A stretch of DNA of 15,037 bases from CAZWSX01 sp964636985 (GTDB taxonomy: Bacteria > Planctomycetota > Planctomycetia > Pirellulales > Pirellulaceae), in the NCBI GenBank assembly GCA_964636985.1, contig CAZWSX010000063.1, positions 1 through 15,037 of the forward strand, read 5' to 3'. Under the pieces are notes generated by a model. That model did no database searches, was not told where the DNA came from, and worked only from the letters and a program-made list of their open reading frames with translations. Position numbers and translations under genes: made by a program. This document shows, piece by piece, positions 1-6,643 of this stretch. Position 1 is the first letter of the stretch. Every line of letters starts with the position of its first letter.

Positions 1-28
1 TCGCTGGTATGAACCGTAGTTCCATCGA

Positions 29-58
29 GCTCCGTCCGGCACTTCGGCCGGACGGAGC
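29..58 (+). promoter_or_regulatory. Perfect 12-bp stem-loop covering the cheR ribosome binding site
   Basis: Bases 29-40 (gctccgtccggc) are exactly complementary to 47-58 (gccggacggagc), with a 6-nt loop acttcg at 41-46. The right arm contains GGAG at 54-57, six bases before the GTG start at 64, so the folded RNA would hide the Shine-Dalgarno site. No U-run follows on the + strand (the next bases are gaccag), which argues against a simple intrinsic terminator. Stop codons at 10-12 or 17-19 are candidates for the end of the gene upstream, so the hairpin is probably intergenic. A translational switch is inference; an intercistronic RNA-stabilising hairpin is the main alternative. Confidence 0.6.
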
Positions 59-63
59 GACCA

Positions 64-930
64 GTGATAAGCACCGAGACCGATATGTTTGCGATCAGCG
101 ACGACGATTTCCAAGCGTTTCAGCACCTCATTTACACTGAAACCGGGATCTCGCTCGGTGAAAACAAGCGTTGTTTGCTTTGCTCGAGGCTTTCGAAGCG
201 GCTGCGCGCCCTCAATCTGCATGACTACCTTGATTACTACGATTACCTGATGCGCCGCGACGGCGATGGCGGCGAGATGCAGCAGATGATCAACTGCATC
301 ACGACGAACAAGACTGATTTCTTTCGCGAGCGGCACCACTTTGACTTCTTAACGACGCGAGCTTTTCCCGAAGTCGTGCGTCGGACTCGCATGGGCGGAC
401 CGCGCCGATTGAGAATCTGGAGCTCCGCGTCATCGCTGGGCCACGAACCCTATTCGCTCGCGATCACGACGAGCGAGTTCCCGGCCTTCGATGCTTCGTG
501 GGACGTTCGCCTGCTCGCTTCCGACATCGATACCGACGTATTGAAGAAAGCGGCCAACGGCGAGTTCAGCCTGGAAGAGATGGAGCCGGTACAAAGCCAT
601 ATCAAGTCGAAATACTTTCTCAGGGGAACCGGAACACACAGCGGCCGGGCTCGTGCCAAAGAGAGCCTCCGGCAGTTGCTGACTTTCCGGCAGATCAACC
701 TGATCGACCCCACGTGGCCGATCAACGCGAAGTTCGACGTGATTTTTTGCCGCAACGTCCTGATCTATTTCGATCGAGACACCCAGCGTCGCATTGTCGA
801 GCACTTCATCAATCACCTACAGCCCAATGGATATTTGATGCTCGGCCATTCCGAGAATATTCATTGGACCACCAAGCAGTTTCGTCCTCTCGGAAACACG
901 ATTTTTCAACTGACGTCGTCAACACCATGA
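64..930 (+). CDS. cheR: CheR, chemotaxis receptor glutamate methyltransferase
   Basis: CheR transfers methyl groups from S-adenosylmethionine to glutamates on chemoreceptors and sets adaptation together with CheB. The 288-residue length fits the family. An N-terminal all-alpha domain occupies about residues 10-70, followed by TNKTDFFRE (81-89). The SAM-binding motif is WSSASSLGHEPYS (119-131). IFCRNVLIYF (227-236) and YLMLGHSE (258-265) lie in the Rossmann-like domain. The glycine-rich motif is slightly off the usual WSAACSTGEEPYS: Leu and His replace the usual Thr and first Glu, while the second Glu is kept. The GTG start at 64 is chosen because GGAG lies six bases upstream; ATG at 85 is an alternative that would keep all motifs. 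The stop overlaps cheD by four bases, indicating translational coupling. Confidence 0.95.
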   Translation: MISTETDMFAISDDDFQAFQHLIYTETGISLGENKRCLLCSRLSKRLRALNLHDYLDYYDYLMRRDGDGGEMQQMINCITTNKTDFFRERHHFDFLTTRAFPEVVRRTRMGGPRRLRIWSSASSLGHEPYSLAITTSEFPAFDASWDVRLLASDIDTDVLKKAANGEFSLEEMEPVQSHIKSKYFLRGTGTHSGRARAKESLRQLLTFRQINLIDPTWPINAKFDVIFCRNVLIYFDRDTQRRIVEHFINHLQPNGYLMLGHSENIHWTTKQFRPLGNTIFQLTSSTP

Positions 931-1502
931 GCGTAACTTCCGAGCAAGACCAATCCCTGGAGCGCCGTTCGATCATTGTCGGCCAGGTCTTCGCCAGCCG
1001 CTCGCCGGCTGTCGTCAGCACGGTGCTCGGGTCGTGCATCGCCGCCTGTTTGTACGACTCGGCACTCTCCATCGGCGGGATGAATCACTTCATGCTGCCC
1101 GAAAGCAATCGCGGTGCCACGAGCGCCTCGTTCGGCATTCACGCCATGGAACTGTTGATCAACCAGATCATGCAACTGGGTGGCGACCGCCGGCGGCTGC
1201 AAGCCAAGATCTTCGGCGGGGCTAACGTGCTCGCCCTGCAAGGACAACAGCTACAAATCGGAATGCGCAACGTCAAGTTCATTCGCGAGTTTCTCGCGGA
1301 CGAAGGTATTCCGATTACGGCCCATCGCCTGGGCGGCTCGTGCGGTGTCAAGCTCTGCTTCTTTACGCACACGGCCAAGGCGCTCGTAAGACCTCTATCC
1401 AATCAAGCCCTGAACGAGACCTTGACCAGCGAAACGCAATACTTGCGGCAGAGCCCCGTCTCATCTGCCCATGAAGCAGAAGCCGTCCAAATATTTTCAT
1501 AG
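927..1502 (+). CDS. cheD: CheD, chemoreceptor glutamine deamidase
   Basis: CheD deamidates specific glutamines on chemoreceptors to glutamate, creating methylation sites for CheR; in some bacteria it also works with CheC. The 191-residue protein has the expected fold markers: a catalytic Cys in TVLGSCIAACLYD, a catalytic His in GGMNHFMLP, and KIFGGANV further on. RLGGSCGVKL is a typical C-terminal strand motif. The ATG at 927 overlaps the cheR stop (ATGA). An in-frame open stretch runs upstream to 498, but it lies inside cheR and is not part of the gene. The C-terminal 30 residues are low in recognisable motifs, which is usual. No cheC is visible in this window. Confidence 0.93.
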   Translation: MSVTSEQDQSLERRSIIVGQVFASRSPAVVSTVLGSCIAACLYDSALSIGGMNHFMLPESNRGATSASFGIHAMELLINQIMQLGGDRRRLQAKIFGGANVLALQGQQLQIGMRNVKFIREFLADEGIPITAHRLGGSCGVKLCFFTHTAKALVRPLSNQALNETLTSETQYLRQSPVSSAHEAEAVQIFS

Positions 1503-1513
1503 GAACTTGGACG

Positions 1514-2557
1514 ATGACAAAGTCGCGCGTGCTTGTAGTCGACGATTCGGCGTTGATGCGACAACTCGTCACAAAGATTTTGGAAACAGATCCGACGCTC
1601 GAAGTGGTCGGCACCGCATCGGATCCGATCTTCGCTTGGAAGAAAATTCAGGAACTCTCGCCCGACGTCTTGACGCTCGACGTCGAGATGCCGCGCATGG
1701 ACGGCTTGACCTTCCTGAAGAAACTCATGGCGGCGAGGCCGTTGCCGGTGGTGATGGTGTCGTCCCTCACACAGCAGGGCGCCGAGACGACGATGAAAGC
1801 GCTGGAACTGGGCGCGATCGATTTCTTTGCCAAGCCCGGCCACGACTTCGCCCGCTCCATGGCCGACATCGCGGGCGATCTGGTCGAAAAAGTGAAAACA
1901 GCGGCCCGCGCCAGGATTCGCCAGCGCCAGCGGCCAGGTAACCGGGTGGAGATGCCGCACGAAAAGCAGGTCCTTTTGCACGCGGAAGGGACGGCCAAAG
2001 TGCTGGCCATCGGCGCCTCAACTGGTGGTACCGAAGCGATCGCAGAAGTCCTCCAAGAGCTGCCGGCTCACAGCCCGGCCATCGTGATCGTTCAACACAT
2101 GCCGCAGCGTTTCACCCATTCGTTCGCGCAAAGGCTCGACTCGATCTGCAAACTCCGCGTCAAGGAAGCTGCCAATGGCGATCGTCTCCAGCCGGGGCTG
2201 GCGCTCTTAGCGCCGGGAGATTTCCACATGGAAGTGGTTCGCGACGGCGCGCATCACCGAGTGCAAATCGGGTCAGCTCCGCCAGTCAATCGATTTCGCC
2301 CTTCCGTCGACGTGCTTTTTCGATCCTGCGCGGAACAGTTGGGACCCCGATGCATTGCGATGCTCTTGACGGGCATGGGATGCGACGGGGCCAAAGGGCT
2401 CCTCGAAATCAGAAAAGCCGGCGGCGAGACGATTGCTCAGGACGAATCGACATGTGTCGTCTTCGGAATGCCACGGGAAGCCATTGCTTTGAACGCGGCA
2501 AATCAAATTCTGCCGATCGATGCAATCGCCGCCGCGGCGATCCGTGCGGCAACGTGA
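1514..2557 (+). CDS. cheB: CheB, receptor methylesterase/glutamine deamidase response regulator
   Basis: CheB removes methyl groups from chemoreceptors when phosphorylated by CheA, opposing CheR. It has 347 residues. The receiver domain (about 4-125) shows the acidic pair D10/D11, phosphoacceptor D56 in LTLDVEMP, S83/S84 and K107. A linker follows to about 160, then the methylesterase domain with the complete triad: S169 in IGASTGG, H195 in IVQHMP and D291 in GMGCDG. All three sit five residues beyond their positions in the Salmonella enzyme. The ATG at 1514 has AGGA at 1501-1504 overlapping the cheD stop, so the three genes read as one operon. It converges on the aminotransferase gene with a 71-bp gap in which I see no strong terminator. 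Confidence 0.96.
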   Translation: MTKSRVLVVDDSALMRQLVTKILETDPTLEVVGTASDPIFAWKKIQELSPDVLTLDVEMPRMDGLTFLKKLMAARPLPVVMVSSLTQQGAETTMKALELGAIDFFAKPGHDFARSMADIAGDLVEKVKTAARARIRQRQRPGNRVEMPHEKQVLLHAEGTAKVLAIGASTGGTEAIAEVLQELPAHSPAIVIVQHMPQRFTHSFAQRLDSICKLRVKEAANGDRLQPGLALLAPGDFHMEVVRDGAHHRVQIGSAPPVNRFRPSVDVLFRSCAEQLGPRCIAMLLTGMGCDGAKGLLEIRKAGGETIAQDESTCVVFGMPREAIALNAANQILPIDAIAAAAIRAAT

Positions 2558-2628
2558 CGAGGCGCCGAGCACGTCGCGGCACGCCTACGGATTCACCGCA
2601 TCGTCGGGCAGCGTCAAATCTGCCAGAG

Positions 2629-3816
2629 TTATCCCAAAGCGTTCAACATTTCAACGGCGCGATCAACCTCGTCCTCCGTCGTAAATACGTGAGGCGCGAA
2701 GCGTATGTAGCCATCGCGTGGGGTCAGGATAATTTTCTGCTTCGCGAGGGCCCCGCAGATCTCAGGTGCCGTCGCGATTCGCGGGATGAGGGATAGAATT
2801 CCAGACCGCGACGCTGGCACGTGAACAACCGGCTGGTACTTTGCCATATCCAGCTTACTTAGCGCTCGCTCCTGCAACTTGAAATTGTGATCGCGGACTG
2901 CTTCCATCGGCTGCGCCAGAAAGACTTGTTCGACGGTGCACGACAATGCATCCAGAACGCTGTAGGGACAAGTCGAGTATTCAAACTTTTTGCCGGTGGT
3001 GTGCGGACGCCACGAGTGATCCAGATACGCCGTGTCTTGCAACATGTGATCGGCACCGGTCATCGTGATCTGAATCTTTTCTCGGAATGAGGGGGACGTG
3101 TACATGGCGCCCGTTCCGATCGGGCCGGCCAGCCACTTCCAGCCCGACGACGCGATCGCCGCGATGCCCATCTCTTCCGGGTAAATCGGCAGACAACCGA
3201 GGCTTTGGGCGGCATCGATCACGAGGTCGATTGATTCGGCCTTGCAAAGCTTTCCCAATCGATCCAGATCGGCAGCGAATCCACTGGTGAACTGCACGTG
3301 GCTGAGCGCTATCACTTTGGTTCGCTTGGTGATCCTGCGCTCCAGCTCTTCGAAAGACCAGGCTCGCGCAAAGGAATCTGGAACGGCGCGGCAATAGGGA
3401 CGATTCTCCTGCACGGCGTCGACGTCCGACAGCAACACCAACTCGACACCTCGCCGCTCCTGCAATCTCCACGGGTAGTGATTGGCAGGATACTCGTGGA
3501 CGTAGCTGATAACCTGGTCGCCCGGCTCGAAGGGGTAACCATTCGCAATCATGCAAACGGCTTCCGAGGTGTTCGTCACCATCGAGATGTTTTCGCTCGT
3601 TGTCTTGAGCAGCTTTGCAAAGTTATTGTGAAAACGCGTCGCGATCCGCTCATCGCCGGCGTACTTAGAAAACATGGCCAGGCCAAGCTGCGCCTGATAC
3701 TCCAAACATTGGGCCGCCCGCTGATACGCGGGTCCGAAAAGCGGGGAAACGCTGCAGTAGGAAAGGAAGGTGTTCTCTCTCGTCGGCAAGCGTTGATCAA
3801 TCTGGTCGCTACTCAT
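2629..3816 (-). CDS. Class V aminotransferase family PLP enzyme
   Basis: This is a pyridoxal-phosphate enzyme of fold type I, class V (the group of isopenicillin-N epimerase, cysteine desulfurase and kynureninase). It has 395 residues, normal for the group. Visible PLP-site features are NTSEAV (82-87), H173 in LSHVQFTSG, D201 and Q204 in VIDAAQSLG, and the Schiff-base lysine K227 in SSGWKWLAGP. The tail carries R367 and R372 within the usual small-domain pattern (TPRDGYIRFAPH). I see no feature that fixes the substrate; a desulfurase, a beta-lyase or an epimerase are all possible. It lies 112 bp downstream of ggt on the same strand, so a shared transcript and a role in gamma-glutamyl or sulfur amino-acid use is reasonable inference. 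The ATG at 3816 overlaps the stop of a five-codon minicistron. Confidence 0.85.
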   Translation of the reverse strand: MSSDQIDQRLPTRENTFLSYCSVSPLFGPAYQRAAQCLEYQAQLGLAMFSKYAGDERIATRFHNNFAKLLKTTSENISMVTNTSEAVCMIANGYPFEPGDQVISYVHEYPANHYPWRLQERRGVELVLLSDVDAVQENRPYCRAVPDSFARAWSFEELERRITKRTKVIALSHVQFTSGFAADLDRLGKLCKAESIDLVIDAAQSLGCLPIYPEEMGIAAIASSGWKWLAGPIGTGAMYTSPSFREKIQITMTGADHMLQDTAYLDHSWRPHTTGKKFEYSTCPYSVLDALSCTVEQVFLAQPMEAVRDHNFKLQERALSKLDMAKYQPVVHVPASRSGILSLIPRIATAPEICGALAKQKIILTPRDGYIRFAPHVFTTEDEVDRAVEMLNALG

Positions 3817-3928
3817 TGCGGATTACTCATTACCCTCTAAGTACAGGGCGCTCCTCAAAATGCGGGGCATGTTTTCCGAAGTCATTCAACCTTCGCTGGC
3901 TACCCGAAAATCAAACGCTTCAACAATA

Positions 3929-5647
3929 CTAGTAGCCAGAGGCTTTTCCGTGATCGCGTTTGTCGGCCACACCGACCAATTCGCCATTGGTTTGGTCGAT
4001 CCAAATGGAGTGGGCGTCCCCCTGTGGCTTGGAAGACGCGACGGTATGTCCAAGGTTCTGCAACTCCTTGACCAGTTCCGGTGACTTATCAACCCATTCC
4101 GATTCCATGCGGATGACGTCGGGAAACCAGCCATGATGCAAACGCGGGGCGTCCACCGCCGCCCGCACATCCATTTTGAAATCGACAACATTGGTGACCA
4201 CGCATAGTACGGTACTGATGATGGTCCGACCGCCTGGCGAGCCCGTGACCAGCACGACTTTGCCATCCCGTGCGACCATCGTCGGACACATCGAGCTAAG
4301 CATGCGCCGACCGGGCCGAATCAGGTTGGGGTCCGTACCGATTCGTCCCTCGTCGTTGGTGACACCTGGCAGCCAATTGAAATCGTTCATTTCATCGTTC
4401 AACAGGAAGCCGGCGCCGGCCACTACAACTCTGCTACCGTACGAGTTTTCCAGGGTGTACGTCAAGCTGACTGCCATGCGCTCCTGGTCGACAACCGACA
4501 AATGCGTGGTGTGTTCGCTTTCGAGCGTTAGGTTGATCTCGCCGCTTAGATCGCGGCTTGATGTGGCCTTGTCGGTAATCGTTTCCGCCAATCGGCGCGC
4601 GTGGTCCTTTTCGTAAAGCAAGCGCGGTGCCGGCGTTACTTCTGGGTCGCCCAGGTACTGCGCTCGATCGCGAAACGCGCGGCGCATCGCCTCCGCCATG
4701 CGATGCACATTCATCGCTGAATCTCGCTTTGGATCGAGCGTGAAGGACTCCAAGATGTTGAGTGTTTCGATGAGCGTGGTTCCACCTGACGAAGAGGGCG
4801 GGACCGTAATGATCTCGTAGCCGCGGTAGGTACCTCGCATCGGTCGCCGGGGCAGGGGACGATAGGCTGCCAGGTCGGCCGCAGTCATCAATCCTTCACC
4901 CCGTTTCATTTCGGCGACAATTTTCTCCGCAGTCTCGCCCAGGTAAAAACCATCGGCGCCGCGCTCGGCGATCCGTTGCAACGTGCGAGCCAAATCGGGC
5001 TGGGCCAATCGGTCGCCTGGCATCCACGTCGCCCCGTCCGGTTTTCCGAAGACGCGATGGAGTTCGCTGAAGATCGATTTGTCAGACGTCTCCAGCAGTT
5101 CGTTCAGCGATTTCGCAGTGGCCCCCTCCAATAAAAATCCCTGCGCGGCCAAATCGATTGCCGGCTGCACCAGCCGTCGCCATGGCAATCGTCCCAACCT
5201 GGTATGCGCCAGCGCGAGCCCGCGCACGGTTCCAGGCACTCCCACGCGCCGATGGGGCGTACGGCCAGCTGGGTCGACAAACATGTCGCGTGTGGCGGCG
5301 CCTGGGGCTACTTCTCGAAAGTCGATCACGAGCGGGTCATTCGCAGGGGGAACAACCAACATGTAGCCACCGCCGCCAATGTTGCCGGCCGCGGGATGCG
5401 TGACGGCGAGGGCAAACGCGGTCGCGATCGCACTATCGACGGCGTTCCCTCCGTCTTTCAAGACGGCCAGTCCAACATCCGACGCCGGCCCACTGACGCT
5501 CACGACCACGCCGTGACGACATCGAGCGGTGGATCGATCGGAATCAACTTCAACTCGATCGTCCGCCCAACTCCACGAGCAAGAACCTAAGAGCAACAGC
5601 AACCACCAGGTGGTCTTCATGCGTTTCGCCCGGCCAACAGGGATCAT
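3929..5647 (-). CDS. ggt: Gamma-glutamyltransferase (glutathione hydrolase proenzyme)
   Basis: GGT cleaves or transfers the gamma-glutamyl group of glutathione and similar peptides outside the cytoplasm. The 572-residue precursor is expected to self-cleave before T380 in the sequence TTHLSVVD, giving a small subunit of about 193 residues. Other signatures are R111 in VIDFREVAPGAAT (substrate carboxylate), LSSMCPT (450-456) and the oxyanion-hole glycines in TGSPGG (468-473). The export signal is clear: a hydrophobic WWLLLLLG stretch followed either by signal peptidase I processing at SWA/DD or by the lipobox-like LGSC (20-23), so lipidation is possible. ATG at 5620 (MKTTWW...) is a credible alternative start giving a shorter signal n-region. 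The gene lies 75 bp downstream of the PAS-AraC regulator on the same strand. Confidence 0.93.
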   Translation of the reverse strand: MIPVGRAKRMKTTWWLLLLLGSCSWSWADDRVEVDSDRSTARCRHGVVVSVSGPASDVGLAVLKDGGNAVDSAIATAFALAVTHPAAGNIGGGGYMLVVPPANDPLVIDFREVAPGAATRDMFVDPAGRTPHRRVGVPGTVRGLALAHTRLGRLPWRRLVQPAIDLAAQGFLLEGATAKSLNELLETSDKSIFSELHRVFGKPDGATWMPGDRLAQPDLARTLQRIAERGADGFYLGETAEKIVAEMKRGEGLMTAADLAAYRPLPRRPMRGTYRGYEIITVPPSSSGGTTLIETLNILESFTLDPKRDSAMNVHRMAEAMRRAFRDRAQYLGDPEVTPAPRLLYEKDHARRLAETITDKATSSRDLSGEINLTLESEHTTHLSVVDQERMAVSLTYTLENSYGSRVVVAGAGFLLNDEMNDFNWLPGVTNDEGRIGTDPNLIRPGRRMLSSMCPTMVARDGKVVLVTGSPGGRTIISTVLCVVTNVVDFKMDVRAAVDAPRLHHGWFPDVIRMESEWVDKSPELVKELQNLGHTVASSKPQGDAHSIWIDQTNGELVGVADKRDHGKASGY

Positions 5648-5650
5648 CGA

Positions 5651-5699
5651 CTTGCCCTAGCTTAGCACCGCCACCTGTCCAGGAGGGTGCTACGGCAAG
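5651..5699 (-). promoter_or_regulatory. Nested stem-loop in the leader of ggt
   Basis: Three nested complementary pairs fill most of the 75-bp gap between the PAS-AraC gene and ggt. They are cttgcc (5651-5656) with ggcaag (5694-5699), tagcacc (5663-5669) with ggtgcta (5686-5692), and cct (5674-5676) with agg (5681-5683). There is no U-run on either side, so it does not look like a simple intrinsic terminator. It could be an mRNA processing or stabilising structure between two cistrons. Its function is unknown. Confidence 0.4.
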
Positions 5700-5722
5700 C
5701 GGAAGCCCGCGCGATTCCGGGC

Positions 5723-6472
5723 CTAGGAACGCAAATCGGGACGTTGGTGCCCGCGCCGATAAGTTGTCGGCGTGATTCCGTATTGACTATGAAACGTCCG
5801 AGAAAAGTGGGCGTGATCGTGGAACCCGAATTCGTGCGCGATCGACGCGATGGTCCGGTTGGTCTCGGCTAGAACCCGGCATGCCGCCTCCATCCGGACC
5901 TTAACCAGGTACTTGTGCGGCGAAGTTCCGATTTGACGGAGAAACGTCCGGTCGAGTTGACTTACGGAGAGCCCGGCCATTTTGGCCAACTGCTTTGTCG
6001 AGGTGATGTTGCGTAAGTCCCGGTGCATCCGCTCGATGAGCCGGCCCACTCGCTCGATCGCGGGCTTCTCGCGAACTTGATCGGTCAATCTGGAGAAGCC
6101 AGCAACTCCGATTACCCGCCCGCTTTCGTCGTGCAGGGGAATCTTGCACGTAATGACGAGCCTGGGCGAGCCTTCCATCTCGGGAGCGCTTTCGATTTTG
6201 CCGACGATCGGCTTTCCAGTGCGAATGACTTCGCGATCGTCGCGGATGTACTCCATGGCCCGTCGTCGCGGCATGAAATCGAAATCGGTCTTTCCGAGGA
6301 CGTCCTTTTCTTTGGTGACTCCGCAAAACTCGCATCCGCACCGGTTCATCGCGACGAACCGGCTTTGAGCATCCTTCACAAAGAAGGAGACATCCGGCAG
6401 CAATTGAAACAACTGCAACCAATCGGCGCCGCGGACAATCTTCAACAAGTTGTTACGTTGTTCTGCGCTCAT
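5723..6472 (-). CDS. PAS-domain AraC-family transcriptional regulator
   Basis: This is a DNA-binding regulator with a sensory PAS domain. Residues about 20-130 form the PAS fold (LFQLLPDVSFFVKD at the start, GKTDFDFMP at 60-68, IPLHDESGRVIGVAGFSR at 111-128). Residues about 145-242 are an AraC-type double helix-turn-helix, with AKMAGLSVSQLDRTF for the first helix pair and IASIAHEFGFHDHAHFSRTF for the second. The PAS domain contains an unusual CGCEFC cluster (C45, C47, C50). I chose ATG 6472 (249 residues) because GGAG sits five bases upstream; the in-frame TTG at 6496 lacks a good site. The gene is divergent from the PSCyt1/DUF1501 pair and heads the ggt/aminotransferase run, so it may control either or both. 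The ligand is unknown. Confidence 0.9.
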   Translation of the reverse strand: MSAEQRNNLLKIVRGADWLQLFQLLPDVSFFVKDAQSRFVAMNRCGCEFCGVTKEKDVLGKTDFDFMPRRRAMEYIRDDREVIRTGKPIVGKIESAPEMEGSPRLVITCKIPLHDESGRVIGVAGFSRLTDQVREKPAIERVGRLIERMHRDLRNITSTKQLAKMAGLSVSQLDRTFLRQIGTSPHKYLVKVRMEAACRVLAETNRTIASIAHEFGFHDHAHFSRTFHSQYGITPTTYRRGHQRPDLRS

Positions 6473-6505
6473 TGAGTCTCCGATCTTTGCCCTCAATGGC
6501 CAAGG

Positions 6506-6532
6506 ATTGTAACGCTTGTGATCTCACGGCAA
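6506..6532 (-). promoter_or_regulatory. Candidate sigma70-type promoter for the PAS-AraC gene
   Basis: Read on the - strand, TTGCCG (6527-6532) is followed after 15 bases by TACAAT (6506-6511), a 5/6 match to the -10 consensus. The implied transcription start near 6499 gives a leader of about 27 nt before ATG 6472. The spacer is shorter than the usual 17, so this is a weak prediction. A second -10-like hexamer, CATAAT, occurs at 6567-6572 inside the palindrome described separately. Confidence 0.3.
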
Positions 6533-6557
6533 CGCGGATGCGCCTCTTTTACAAGCA

Positions 6558-6576
6558 CTTGCATTGATTATGCAAG
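6558..6576. promoter_or_regulatory. Palindromic operator candidate in the divergent control region
   Basis: CTTGCAT (6558-6564) and ATGCAAG (6570-6576) form perfect 7-bp arms around a 5-bp spacer (tgatt). The 19-bp site is roughly central between the two divergent genes, 85 bp from the regulator start and 67 bp from the cytochrome gene start. On the - strand it contains a -10-like CATAAT. AraC proteins more often bind direct repeats, so the bound protein could be this regulator or another one. Confidence 0.4.
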
Positions 6577-6592
6577 ACGCAATATCGACGCG

Positions 6593-6625
6593 GAAATATC
6601 GTGTCGTCTGTTCCTGTGATATTTC
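6593..6625. promoter_or_regulatory. 8-bp inverted repeat upstream of the PSCyt1 gene
   Basis: GAAATATC (6593-6600) and GATATTTC (6618-6625) are perfect inverted 8-mers with a 17-bp spacer, ending 18 bp before the ATG at 6644. AATATCG also occurs as a direct repeat at 6581-6587 and 6595-6601, so there are three related AT-rich half sites in 45 bp. The right half is preceded by TG in extended -10 style (TGTGATATT). An operator is possible; an mRNA leader hairpin is the alternative, because no Shine-Dalgarno site is visible before the ATG. Confidence 0.4.
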
Positions 6626-6643
6626 AACATCGACTCTCCCGCC

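Noticed and set aside
1..28. End of an upstream che gene; one frame gives RWYEP before a TAG at 17-19, faintly like the receptor C-terminal CheR-binding pentapeptide (NWETF).
   Set aside because: Only six codons are visible, another frame stops at 10-12, and the last residue is Pro rather than Phe. There is not enough to call a gene.
498..926. Open frame joined in-frame to cheD, which would give a 334-residue protein.
   Set aside because: It overlaps the conserved catalytic part of cheR; the CheD family start and the ATGA overlap place the true start at 927.
1403..2021. Several antisense open frames over cheB, up to 192 codons.
   Set aside because: They are shadows of a high-GC gene with clear motifs on the + strand and have low-complexity Arg/His-rich translations.
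5705..5721. Stem gcccg/cgggc just downstream of the PAS-AraC stop as a terminator.
   Set aside because: Only five base pairs and no U-run on the - strand; read-through into ggt seems more likely.
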